The translations under genes were made by a program, and so were the position numbers. From a virus: a DNA stretch of 35,183 nt. Under the pieces are notes generated by a model, which saw only the letters and a list, made by a program, of their open reading frames with translations, had not been told where the DNA came from and did not search any database. This document shows, one piece after another, positions 6,686-18,600 of the stretch. The stretch is taken from the IMG/VR virus record IMGVR_UViG_3300032297_000628, positions 1-35,183 of that record. One strand, 5' to 3'. Every line of letters starts with the position of its first letter. Within the stretch, counting starts at the first letter, position 1.

Positions 6686-8533
6686 TTAAATCTTTATAAT
6701 ATATTGTATATAGGTAGCTGACGTTCCAATCGTTGAAGTTGTAGCCCTTGTTAAGTTTGGAACGCTGAATGTTAATCCGGTACCTGTACTGTAGGCAAAT
6801 TGGATTACCTGGAACAAATTGTAATATGTCGAAGTACTAGATGTTGGCACAGCGAAACTTGAACCATCACACCATAGCCAACCAGTAGGTGCATTGTTGT
6901 TTGGTAGAAGAGTGTTTATATTTCCACCATAGGCTGTGATCATACCTGGGGGAAACAAACCTTCCAAGAAATTAGATTTAGTAACTTGACGTAAATCACC
7001 GTACTCATTGATCAGCATAGTAGCTGTAGAAGTGGCACTGGTCGCTACAACTTGATCTGTTATAGCACTAGGATGTAATGTAGCCGTAAAAGTAGCCTGT
7101 GTTGACTGACCGTTGTACAAGAACGATGTTGCTGTAACCTGTCCTTGCAGTTTAAAGTTTGTACTGGCAGCTAATCTTAGAGCCGAACCTTGAAGTGTAC
7201 CGTAATATGTGGTAGCTGTTGTACCTACCCGTTGAGCATAGATACTCTTGAAAGGAACAGCGGATGTACCAATATCATACGTACCAGTATTAGATGCTAA
7301 AATACCTGCACCTAATATAGGAGCTCCATTGTTATCGACATAATCAATGTATAGTTGACCTTTAACTGTGACATCATCATAGGCAACAATAGTTGCACTG
7401 GTAACAATGTTTCCACTAATTGACGCACCGCCTTTGACATCTAATGCTGTATTTTCTGTAGAAGTTACAGTTAAAGTGTTTAAAATTCTAGTACTACCGT
7501 AAACATCTAATGTTGCCACTGTGGTAGCAGTATTGATACCCACAGAACGAGCATCGGCTGTAACAATGTCAACTAACCCCGATCCTAGCCCAGAAGTAAT
7601 GCTGGGCTTGACTTTTAAAATAATTTTACCAGCTTGTGTATTATTTAAAAGCAGTGCATCGTTGCCATATTTGTACATCTGAATATATTCAGCAGAGTTA
7701 GGAGTAGCACTATTGGTAATAACAATACCGTCACGACCTTGACTGCCTGCTTGATTGGTAGGAGTCTGCCATAATACTCTTCCGGTTATTAACTGATTAT
7801 AAGCACCTGCATCATCTTTTCTTAGAAATTTTTCAGCACCAAATTTCTGTGTGCCGATAGTCAACGACTTAGCAGTATCGGCTATTCCGTTTAATACTGT
7901 ACTGTTAGATGATAGATTGATACCAGGATATAAAACTGTAAAACCGTCAATAACAACTCTAGGTGTAAAATTATTATAAGCTACAATGGCAACAACTGTT
8001 CCACCTACCCATAATTTAATAATAGGATATTCTACAGGAGGAGTTGAGATATCATCAATGTAAACACTCTCGGGTCCTGTTTTCTCGCCACCGCTGGCAA
8101 TTACTGGGCCTACAACAGTCCAGTCGTCACTGCTAAAAATTTTAAGTTGATTATTTGTTGTGTCTACCCAAATGTCGCCAGTCTTAAGACCGCTGGTAGA
8201 TGTATCTCTAGGATCTGTGCCTTGCTGATATATTCCATTAGCACTAGGCCAACGTACACTACTGGCTGTACCATCCATGATACGTAGAACTTTATTAGTA
8301 GGATCACTGGTATCATACCAAAGTTGTCCCTCAATTGGATTCTCTGGAGGAAGGGCGCTGGAAAAATTTTCTAATAAACTTAGAAAATTCTGTGCAATCT
8401 TTTGACCATAATTAGGATAACCTTTGCCCACAAGGCTTAGGCTAGTATCTAGTGTGTTAATGCCAGGCGGCATGTCAGGAACAACAACTGTTTCTGTCTT
8501 AGATGGATCTGAAAAGTTTAATGTATATGACAT
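6686..8533 (-). CDS. Tail fibre-like protein with C-terminal tail-collar domain, family copy 1 (615 aa)
   Basis: First transcribed and longest of the four paralogues. Residues 1-150 carry the shared head (LVGKGYPNYGQ, QNFLSLLENFSS, NPIEGQLWYDTSDP, KTGDIWVDTTNNQLKIF). The long middle holds strand-rich segments of fibre shaft type, including VGINTATTVATLDVYG and a run of short valine/threonine repeats near 340-390. The last 93 residues (523-615) are a phage tail-collar domain: PPGMITAYGG, NNNAPTGWLWCDGSSFAV, LFQVIQFAYSTGTGLTFSVP. This domain occurs in short tail fibres such as T4 gp12 and in microcystin-dependent-protein homologues. The collar ending makes a fibre function firmer here than for the other three copies. 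It starts one base after the 221-aa gene. Confidence 0.85.
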   Translation of the reverse strand: MSYTLNFSDPSKTETVVVPDMPPGINTLDTSLSLVGKGYPNYGQKIAQNFLSLLENFSSALPPENPIEGQLWYDTSDPTNKVLRIMDGTASSVRWPSANGIYQQGTDPRDTSTSGLKTGDIWVDTTNNQLKIFSSDDWTVVGPVIASGGEKTGPESVYIDDISTPPVEYPIIKLWVGGTVVAIVAYNNFTPRVVIDGFTVLYPGINLSSNSTVLNGIADTAKSLTIGTQKFGAEKFLRKDDAGAYNQLITGRVLWQTPTNQAGSQGRDGIVITNSATPNSAEYIQMYKYGNDALLLNNTQAGKIILKVKPSITSGLGSGLVDIVTADARSVGINTATTVATLDVYGSTRILNTLTVTSTENTALDVKGGASISGNIVTSATIVAYDDVTVKGQLYIDYVDNNGAPILGAGILASNTGTYDIGTSAVPFKSIYAQRVGTTATTYYGTLQGSALRLAASTNFKLQGQVTATSFLYNGQSTQATFTATLHPSAITDQVVATSATSTATMLINEYGDLRQVTKSNFLEGLFPPGMITAYGGNINTLLPNNNAPTGWLWCDGSSFAVPTSSTSTYYNLFQVIQFAYSTGTGLTFSVPNLTRATTSTIGTSATYIQYIIKI

Positions 8534-8534
8534 G

Positions 8535-9200
8535 TTACATTCCGCTGGTTAAACTTTGTATTCTAACTGTATAATCAATTTGAATCATTCTGTTCAATGA
8601 CTTTTGAACAGGGTGAAAAATTACGTGAGTTAATAGATCTCCCTCACCAGGACCGTCGGGACTATAGGCTTTTAATCCTATTTCATCAAATACAAATTCT
8701 CCGTCAGTGTTAGCTGCATTATCAAATGCTTCTTGACCGTACGGTTCGCCGAAGTCTAATAAACAACTGACTAAGACATCTGCATAAGGAGTACCGGCTA
8801 CGTGACGCACTTCCATAAAATTACGACTTGGGTCTAAATCATAGCTTTGTTTTGCATCAACAGTCTTATAATATGTTTGATTGTACAAGGCTGCGCTTGT
8901 TCCTACAGTATTTGGAGTAAGATAAGTGATAATACCAGTTTGATCAACACGAGTGCCGCCGTTGCCGAATGCCATGTCGGCAATGAATCCGTATCCTTGA
9001 TTGCTAACACCTCTGGCTAGAGCAATAGCAAAATTCTCGTAATGAATAGCATTACGTTTGTCTAAGAAGACCTCTTTGGTTTTTGGGTCAAATATCTTTA
9101 AATGGCCCTGAATATGCACAGAACCTTGCTCGTTTGGCTTGGGTTGAGGGGCCTGACCCTGCGGATAAGTTTGGCTTTTCATGTTATCATTTTTTTCCAT
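8535..9200 (-). CDS. Conserved phage protein, probably virion component, 221 aa
   Basis: I do not recognise a named family. A short Gln/Pro-rich N-terminus (about 7-27) precedes a domain with HIQGHLKIFDPKTKEVFLDK and AIHYENFAIALARG, followed by IADMAFGNGGTRVDQTG. The C-terminal third contains GEFVFDEIGLKAYSPDG and a strand-rich end (THVIFHPVQKSLNRMIQIDY). The pattern recalls proteins found beside tail-fibre genes in T4-like phages, and a structural role is inferred from its place between the collagen-like gene and the fibre family. An in-frame alternative start (Met7, base 9182) is plausible: a CATAAATA late-promoter-like element ends 5 bases before the ATG at 9200, so a T4-spaced transcript would begin at that ATG. 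Confidence 0.72.
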   Translation of the reverse strand: MEKNDNMKSQTYPQGQAPQPKPNEQGSVHIQGHLKIFDPKTKEVFLDKRNAIHYENFAIALARGVSNQGYGFIADMAFGNGGTRVDQTGIITYLTPNTVGTSAALYNQTYYKTVDAKQSYDLDPSRNFMEVRHVAGTPYADVLVSCLLDFGEPYGQEAFDNAANTDGEFVFDEIGLKAYSPDGPGEGDLLTHVIFHPVQKSLNRMIQIDYTVRIQSLTSGM

Positions 9201-9205
9201 AATGG

Positions 9206-9213
9206 TATTTATG
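9206..9213 (-). promoter_or_regulatory. Late-promoter-like element (CATAAATA)
   Basis: The minus strand reads CATAAATA inside the 18-base gap between the collagen-like gene and the 221-aa gene. It matches the NATAAATA late-promoter consensus of T4-like phages. The distance to the ATG at 9200 is only 5 bases, so either the message is leaderless or the start is at 9182. Confidence 0.4.
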
Positions 9214-9218
9214 CGAGC

Positions 9219-9599
9219 TTAAAATGCACTGGCATTGAATCTACGCCACGTATTTGTGGCCACACAGATATAAACATAGGTGCTATCATAGGCTATCTCT
9301 CCAGTATTACCAGCACTGGTGCTAGATCTAGGAGCTGTGACTACGGTAAAGCCTGTACCAGCCGGGCCACTCGGACCACTTGGTCCACCGCTCGGTCCAG
9401 TAACTCCACTTGGACCGCTTGGTCCTCCATAGGGGCCAACTGGACCAGTTGGGCCTTGTGGTCCTATAGAAATATCGCCGAGTAATTGTTGTTTTAATTG
9501 ATTAAAACTATATCGTTTTGTCAATCTTGAATCTGACACCACAAAATAAGTTTGTTCTGTGGCTGTCGAAATTGTTGTAAGTTGAGAAATTTGTGGCAT
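9219..9599 (-). CDS. Collagen-like fibre protein, 126 aa
   Basis: A short N-terminal domain (1-45: MPQISQLTTI, TYFVVSDSR, YSFNQLKQQLLGDI) resembles the attachment ends of phage fibre proteins. Residues 46-83 are a Gly-X-Y collagen-like run, Pro- and Ser-rich, with two places where an extra Gly breaks the triplet register. The C-terminal part (GEIAYDSTYVYICVATNTWR) is a small beta-strand ending common in phage fibre proteins. Such Gly-X-Y segments form a homotrimeric triple helix, so this is probably a short trimeric fibre or spacer linking a baseplate site to something distal. The ATG lies one base after the stop of the giant gene, so it is probably cotranscribed and translated by re-initiation. 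Partner and target are unknown. Confidence 0.85.
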   Translation of the reverse strand: MPQISQLTTISTATEQTYFVVSDSRLTKRYSFNQLKQQLLGDISIGPQGPTGPVGPYGGPSGPSGVTGPSGGPSGPSGPAGTGFTVVTAPRSSTSAGNTGEIAYDSTYVYICVATNTWRRFNASAF

Positions 9600-9600
9600 T

Positions 9601-12600
9601 TTATGGTCCTAGTAAAGGTTCATCATTTTCGGTTAGCAACGGTGTACCGTTTTCTGATTCAATTTGATTGTCACCGCCGTAGTAATAATTGTCAGGTAAT
9701 TCAGCATGTCGTTCCTGCAAGAACTGAGCCTGAGCTGTGGTACTATCAAGTATACTCTTAGTTTCAATACTGCTGACAACATCGTTCCAGACATCGGAAC
9801 TATCAAATTCTTTCTTGGTAATAGTTAATTTAACATTGTCACTGACGCCTTGTTCTATCAACAATTTAACAGCGTGAGTAGTTGTACTACTAATACTAAA
9901 TTCAGGTCCTGACCAATTTAATCCTCTATAAACAAATCCGTTAACTGCATCTGTGTTCACAGAATTAGTGTAAACCCAAACTTTGTTTGTATCTTCAACT
10001 ATGTAGGCATCGCCGATAACATTTGTAGAAGTAAACGGTAATCTAGAATATGTGCTGGTTGTACCTACTAAGGTAAACTCTGGGCTATCGTAGGCTACTG
10101 TAGTATCATGATAGAAGATACCAGTCTTTCTAAGCAAACGTCCACCATAGGTTACTTGAACTTGATCTGCTAAGGAAGCACCTACTAAATTGCTAGATAA
10201 CGTAATACCGTCACCATATAAAACATTGGTAACTGTTGTCAAAGTACTGATTACATAAGTGTCAGTAGTAGAAGTTGTAATATGATTCTGAACCAATTTA
10301 CGTTCTGTAAAAGGCACAGTTTGATTTACACCATAGTCAATGACTTTGGTGCCAGCTTCGCAATACTGACTTGGGCTTGTACCTAATGTAGCTCTACGTA
10401 ACTGCTTAAGGACATTTCCCTGTGTTTTATAGAACTCAATACGTTCACCGTCAATTAGTATAACTCCAGGAATTTTCTTGCTAGGATTAGGCTGTGTTAA
10501 TACTGCGGAATTTGCTACATGAATTTCTGTATCTGTGAAACTCAATGGCTGAGATAATATTGTAGAATCTTCAGTGCTTAGTCTCTTAAAGGCTGTTCTT
10601 CCAAAGATATCATTGAATACTCTATAACCTACTATACCAGCATTGTTTACCTGATTGCTTACGCTCATGATAACAATTTCATCGTTAGCATCAATTGGCA
10701 CAGAATCACTGACCTGTATTGTTACACCGTCGCTGAGTACAGAATATTCAATTTTGTTTACTAACGGCATGCCATTTACAGATACCCAAACATAATTTGT
10801 GTTTAGTACTTGACGACTAATCTTAAATTTCTTTAAGACATTACCCAAGAATCTTTCTGTTCTAATTAACATTTGATCAGAATCATTGAAAGAAATAATC
10901 TTAATTAATCTGCCAATAGGAACCGGAGCGGCCAATACCAATGTAGTACCAATGATATCATAATCCCATTCACCTGTTAACTTACTCAAAATAGCTACAA
11001 CATCACCTGCTTGTAAAATTCCATTAGCGATAGTTACTTCATCTGTGGTATCATTAACAGAGTAATCAAAACCAGGACGGATAGATATTCCATTGACGTA
11101 CACTCGAACATTTTCAATAGAATATGTAGGATTTACACGAGGTCTACGGAATTCAATGGCAAACGTTCTATTTCTTGGATTGCTGACATTATAGTAGGTA
11201 GTATATGGAGGTAGCAATCTTCTATATCCAACACCAAATTCAGAACCTTCATTAACTTCAACAATATATTGAGGTGCCAATGGCCCTAATGAAGATACAG
11301 GACTGTTAGTATCTAATGCTATTGCTGTTGCGCCATCAGCTGCTTCAAGTTGTTCTCTGATATAATTGTATTGTTTCGCAACATTATTCAAGAAATATGC
11401 TTGAACTGTGCTAGTCGAAAACTGACTCAAATTATAAACATTAACCGCGGCTCGTCCATTGGTAGGACCTGCACGAGTTAATTCATAATAAGCTATACCA
11501 ACAGTATTTGTATTAGCGGTAATTGGATTACCATTTACAGTCACAAAAGCATCTTTAATATCAGCAAAGGCTGCACGACTTTCTACTTGTGTGCTGGTGC
11601 TATAAGAACTGTAAACGATGGAGTTGTCAATGACTCCTTCACCGCCTACTGTTACTATGGTCCAACCTAGTACACCCGGAGAAGATTGTCGACCGAGTCT
11701 AATTAAATTGTTGTCCCAGTCAACGGTATAAATTTCATCGTCGATGCCAGGTGGAAACACATCTTCAGCATAGTATTCATAGATCTTACCGTTGAATGTT
11801 ACAACCAAACTGTTAAAACTAGGAGGAACTATGCCCAGAGGAGCTTCAGTATATTGATTTGCATAGACGTTAGTGTATCCGGAATAAACCAAAGGAGCAC
11901 CAGATGCTGGTCGAGTATACACACTGATACCAATAGCATCTGCACTTTCTCCTGGTACAAATTCTTCTGGACCAAAGCTAGTATTAGGTGTATAGAATCC
12001 ATCGCCATCGACGATAACGTCTTCTGGATTAATTCCTAATGCATCCATTAGTACAGGACCGTTAGTTCCTGAACTCCAATAGCCGCCATCGATTGCAGTA
12101 TCAAGAATGTTGAAATTAGAGTTGTAAGACCAAAACTCTACAACACTGCCTGTAGATAAATTAGTTACCAATGGAGAACTTACAGTAATCTGTCTCGAAG
12201 CAGTATTAATAGCAGTTACTGTAACTTCATTGTCTGCAAAGGCATTAGTAACTGTATTAATAACGTTAACATATTGATACAATGAAATACCAGATGTAGT
12301 AGTTAATGTCAATACCTTTGAGGTTGCAGTTGAACTAGCACCTAATGTTGTTTCAACATAACCACTTACATCGTCAGCCCAAGAAGTTTCGCCATATGTG
12401 CTGGTTTCTAAATCCCACTTTGTGGTATAATCAAATTTAAGCGTTTGAAGTTGAGTTCTTGGATACTCTAAGCCAGTCATTAACTGCGGCATATCTAAGC
12501 CCGGCATTCCACTGGTAGCCGTATAGTAAGACAAAATTCTTTCGGCGGCATGTAATGACGATACTGCCTTCTTATACTTCACAGACAATGTTTGATAATT

Positions 12601-15600
12601 TGCAGGAGCATAATTTAAGAAAGATACTTTACTGTATTTCTTATCATAGCCGTTGTAAGTTTCTGTGTAATACTTAATGGTATAATCAGATTTTAGAATG
12701 TATCTACCATTGAGTTTAACTTCAACCGAGGCCTTATCTGGATCAGCTAGCCAGTTTAGAACAAAGTCAGTTTGAATGCCGTTGCAATTGAATTCATCAT
12801 TGACTAAATTACCACCTGTTTGATTATAACCAGAAATTCTATCAAACTTCATTCCAATTTTATTAACACGGACTTTTTCGTTGGCTAGTTGTGCATATAC
12901 CACAGCAGGAACAATGCTACTGTCACCGCCACCAGTTAATACCACTAGTGGTGCTTGTTTGTAACCCTGACCTTTATTTGTAACAACGATCTGTGATACT
13001 GCACCAGAACTGATATAAGCCTTTGCAGTAGCACCAAAGCCGTCATCACCGTTGACTGCGACAATCTTAACATCAGGAGCCAAGACATAACCAGAGCCGC
13101 CAGAGCCAACTGAGATGCTACCAACTGAATAGGTGTGATTATCTTTCCAGCCTTTCCAAGGATAGGTATTGATTAAATCAGAATTTAGTGTAATAGGTTG
13201 GAATTGCTCAACATCTTTATTGTAATAAGCCGGCAAATCAAAGTCAGTTGTGTAACTTCTAGTAGGTTCTAGAACACTGTGATTAACTGTAAATGCTCTG
13301 ATCTGTGTATGATAAGGTTTAACTTCTTTTAAGAAGTCTTCATAATATTGAGTATTTTGCAGTTTGTAAACCGGACGTTGATCTAAATCTCCAGCATAGT
13401 TAGTTACATTAATAAAGGATGTCTTAAATGCCCAGTCAATGAGTTTTTGTTCACTTAGGGCATATTTTACAGCCTTGAAGAAGAACAAGTTCCAATTTAT
13501 TTTAAATTCATTGATAAAGATATCTTTTTTCAGACCTTTGAGCATGTATTCAAGTTCAAGGTCTACAGTTTGATCAAACAAGGTTTGGTCGTAACTGTTG
13601 TTGCTGTCAAAAGCAGTTCTACTTTCAACAGTATTCCAAACACCGTCGGAGATCTGTATAGTACCGTTTTGTTTATAGACTAGATTAAAATCGTCGTCAA
13701 ATGTTCCAACTTCTCCTGTGGCTGTTTTCTCTAATATAATAGCTAGTCCATCACCGCTGTTTTTAATTCTAACATAATCACCTTCTACTAAATCTAGTAG
13801 AGTGTTAACTTGATATAATTCGTCAACTGTATAAGCATAGTCAATGAATTTATTATAATCATCGCTGGTCCAATCTATATAGCGCCAGTATAGAGGAACA
13901 TTGTATTTTTGTGTTCTAACTCTGTCCCAAGCAGCAGTATCAACATTCCATGAAAATACAGTCCACTTGCCATTATACAAATTATCAGCTAGAACAATAA
14001 CAGTATAAGGGCGTACAGTCAACTCAGGTGGAGCACTGTCGCTGTAACCTTCTCCGGCATCGACAATATTGGCTTTTATAACTTTACCAAAAGCATCAAT
14101 CTCTGTAGAAATTACAGCTGTCTGATTTGAACCAACAATTTTTACTGTAGGTGCTACCTTGTAGGCGTTACCAGTTTTGACTATAGTAACTCCTCTAATT
14201 TTACCATTGCTAACTGTACAAGTCAATTCAGCTTGCTCTAAAAGAGTAGTATCTATTAACAGTAGACCTTCATTGTCTTCAATTAATTCGTCCCACTCGT
14301 TTAGTGCTTTATCTGGATATGATTCTTGAGCCAAGAAATTTTCAAGATTATAATTACCAGTCAACTGTTCTTTGATCAACTTGCTGTTGGTAAATTCAAT
14401 TAAATTACGCAGAGCTTCTGATCTATTTTTAAACAGAGTCTGTTGAGGTCTAATGCCTAGACCATATTTTACTCTATCAGACAAAGAAGGATCAGGAACT
14501 AGATTACCTAAACTATCTCTGCCAAGAAGACTGTCAAATAATTTTTTCTCTAACAGTGTAGTAGGTCTACTGTCAGCGTCACCTTCTTGTATCAAGATCC
14601 ATTCAGTATGACGAGGAATCTTATTGTTAACAATGTCTGTGGCAATATTAATATTAATACGGCTACCTATCAACGTATTTCCTACGTTAGACAATGATAG
14701 TGCATCGCTGTCTAAGAAGGCAGCGTACTTGTATCCATAACTAGTCGGATCTGCAATTAGGCTGGCAACTTGATAAGAACTAATGCGTCTATTGGCGACA
14801 TTAGGAATTAGAACACTGTTTTTAACCCAGTAATAGTAGAAATTTCTATAGGATCTAGTAGAACTATCAAATGTCTGTTTTACAGAAACTACACTGTTGT
14901 CTACATACTTAGGCTGGCCACTGATTCCTTCAGTTAATCCGGCAGGTGTATCAGCTAGTACACTCCACTCACTAGGTAAGTATTCGCTCTTAACCCATTC
15001 GTAGATGTCAATGGTTGCACCTGGGAATATCTTGCCCCAATTATTTTTTCTATAAATTAAATCGCCTTGTTCATACCACAAGAATTTAACTGCACTTAGG
15101 TCCCACCATAGTTCGCCTACGTGTTCTTCAATCCAACTAGTATCAGTGTCAACTGTGGTATTGTTGTTGCCGACAGAGTATACCGCAGGGTCAAAATTAG
15201 ATTTATAAGTAATTTCCTGTTCAGCAAGACCGGCAATTTTACCTTTTAATGGATCAATTACATCAAGATAGTCAAGCACTTTATCATTGAATGAATCATA
15301 TAAAGAAATCTTTTGGAATTGATCAATATCAACACTGTTGTCTTGATATCTAAAATTATCCCAGACTTCTACGTTAGGATCAATTTCGCTGAACTGGTAC
15401 CATGCACTGGCTGTTGAAACATTGCTGAACGCACTGGCACCAACATAAATTGCATCATCGTTGGCTACCACAGTTCTACCATACTCTACTCCAGAAATAT
15501 TAGAATCAGGAGAAAGTTTATCACCTAGAACAAATTTCTGATCTTTACGAGAGTATAGATAAACACGACCAGTATTTTCTAATGTGCTATGGAAAGTAGT

Positions 15601-18600
15601 TGCCCTAGCGTCAAAAGTTGTAGCATCACCATCAAAGGTGATAGGAATAGTATTATCTAAACCAACAGCACTGATAACCAATGTATCAGTAGCTGTAGTC
15701 ACATCAACAGCAAGACCGAAATTCAAACCAGGTCCTGGAACTGGGTTAGAAATAATCTGCGTTAATACAAATTGTCCGCTTTGTTTGTTATATATTGCTA
15801 CCTTACCGTAGGCCAAATCTTCAGACTTAGCATATGGAGCAGAAACAAATAACTTGTCACCATAAGGGGACACTTTTACAGTGTGTCCAAATTGTCCAGT
15901 TTTATCAAACGGAGAATAAATGACCTGCGATGGCGTTACAAAATTTTCATTTAAAAATACTGAAACAAATCCTGTACCAGTATGCCATCCTGGTGCTCCT
16001 ATAGCAATGGTATTAGCATCATAAGAACCACTGATACTTTGTCCCCATAAGCTACCAACATTTAATGTCACTGGAGAATTAATTTCTATGCCGGTTGGAT
16101 GGGCTGAGATATTTGTAGAAGTGCTGGTGCTAGACAATCTATAAGCATAGACATGTCCGGTTCCAGTATTTGATGTTCCAGGAGCACTGATTAATAATGT
16201 CTTAACACCTTGATTTTTTTCTACGTACAATGTAGATCCAAAACGGTTATAATTTGCAGGAGTAGGATCTAATAAAAGTAACTCAGTTACTTCTGTTTGT
16301 AATAAAGTATCAATGCTACTAATTTTAACTAGACCTGCTTGAGTTAATGTACTAGCTGCTTCTGTACCTGTTGAATATCTTACACCACCAGAACCTGATA
16401 AAGTTCTACCTTTGGTATTGCTAACAGCAGGTGCTCCGCTGATAAACAATCCGTAGCCAGTGCTGTTAAATTCATAATCGTCATAGACAACACTGAATCC
16501 TAACTCTGTAGCACCGTTGCCAGTGTAATAAGTTTTATCGTTGGTGTTTACACCATAATTGAATATAGGTGTTATTTCGGTGCCGTTTACTGAATATGCA
16601 AACACACGACCGAGATCTGAATCTCTACTGTAGGTTGTAGCTCCCACCATGGCAATGTTGCTGTCATTTAGTTTAGATATGCTCCAACCTAAATTTTGAT
16701 TGCTAGGTGATTGACTGCTACTTAATTTACGAGAATTATAATTTGCAGTCTTTTGATAGACAGTCCATTTACCTGTGCCGTTATCATCTACCCATAATTT
16801 GCTGCCATAGGGCATTTTTAATAACGCAGAATCAGACGGGATATCATCAAATTTAGCAAACCGCTTGCTGTTAAATTTAAATAATAATCCTGGATTTACC
16901 AATCCTGTATCTTGAATGAAAGTAGCCTCGGTAGAAACACTGAACTTATTATAGTCAATTATTTCTTTGACTCGATATATTCCATCGATTTGATCGCTGA
17001 ATTGAATGATGCTTACTAACTGATCCTTGTTTAGATTGTGAGGCAAATCCGTAGTAATTACCATGTCCACACCCGGATCATTGATATATACTCCCATGAC
17101 TCGAGCATAGGCACGTTCATATCTCACTACATCCCAATCTGTTGCGGATTTAAATCCAATCCAGAATGTTTCACCTTCATTGATTGATCTGTTGTTGGCA
17201 ATATCTAAAATACTGAATTCATTGTAGGCTGTAACATCAACATCATCTAAGCGAACATATCCTGCTGTGTTTAATTCATATTCAACATCGGCAAATGTTT
17301 CGTCTTTGGTAATAAAACTAGAACTAGCAGAATAATCTTGAGGTTTGATTACAATTGCAGAAGACGTAGTATAGCAAATTAAATCATTGCTAATCACAGG
17401 TTTAGTATCAACAATTCTAATTGTCTGTGGATTCTCAATAAATGTGCCTTCGACTAGAGGAAACTCTAATTCTTTGTATGTCTGGTATGAGCCATAGAAT
17501 CCAGTTCTAAATGCCCACTCTTCAGTGAATCCAATTTGGCCTTGTTTATTTTGTAAAGTTGCCTTGGCAATTTTATCTACAGCGTTCTTTGTACCTTTGT
17601 CTTTGATAAAGCCTTGGTAGAATTTATATTGACTAATCGGGTCAATGATAATATTGTTTAGATATACACGAGGAGTATAACCGATTAAGTGTTGTGCCAT
17701 CTTTTGTTGGGCACTGTCAAAGTTGTCAATGTCTAAACTATAGAAATCTTCAAACTGATTGATCTTATAATCAAAATTAGGGATAAGTTCAGATGTAGGT
17801 TTTCCGTCAAGGATTACCCATCCATCGGATACATTAAAATCTTTTTTGCCAGGAATACCAAATTTAGCTGAATAGTAGTTTCCAGTAACCCTTACCACAT
17901 CTCCGTATTTGTAATCAACAAATTTTGTCCAAGTTTGAACCTTGGCGGAGTCATATACAAAACCTGGACTAAAATAATCACCATTCCAATTGGCTGTTTT
18001 AAATCCAACTAATCTCATTCGTCTCTGACGATAACCTGTTTCAATGTCAAAAATAACGTCATTGAAGATTGTCTTATTATCAAACACCATGCCGTGCTCT
18101 TTTTGCACAGTTCTTATGTTAGCATAATAAATGCCATCAGTTGTGTTTACCGCAGAAATAATACATTCTGTTTCTTGACGATTAACACTGATGTTTTGTT
18201 TTGCTAGTGGAGTACCGTCTGCTTTCAACAAATTATATTCATAATAATTATTGAACATGTTGTCTACAACAGAGGTAGAAGAAATAAATTTAATACTTTC
18301 TGCAAAAGGGCTCAGAGTAATAATACTACCGTCTGACCAATTTTGAGTTGTCCAATATAAAAATTCTTTGGCTGTAAAGTCCCAATCTATTACAGAGTTG
18401 AGTTCGGCATTAAATCCATCAAACACAAATCCTTGAACAGTTAGATAATTTCCATACCCAACAATAAAATCATAGACTTCTTGAATTGAGTTGAAGAATG
18501 ATCCGTAAGGAACATTGATAACATCGTTGGTAAATCTACCAACACTTTGTACCACGGCGCCGCCTACAGTAGGCAGATAAGGTAACTGTGAGTAATATGC

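Noticed and set aside
9102-9485. Plus-strand open frame of 127 codons over the collagen-like gene
   Set aside because: It is the complement of the Gly-X-Y repeat (runs of Trp/Ser/Arg), has no ribosome site and lies opposite two well-supported genes.
3478-9599. Diversity-generating retroelement acting on the fibre tips
   Set aside because: No reverse transcriptase gene and no template/variable repeat pair seen in the window. The four tips differ by domain, not by scattered adenine-directed changes.
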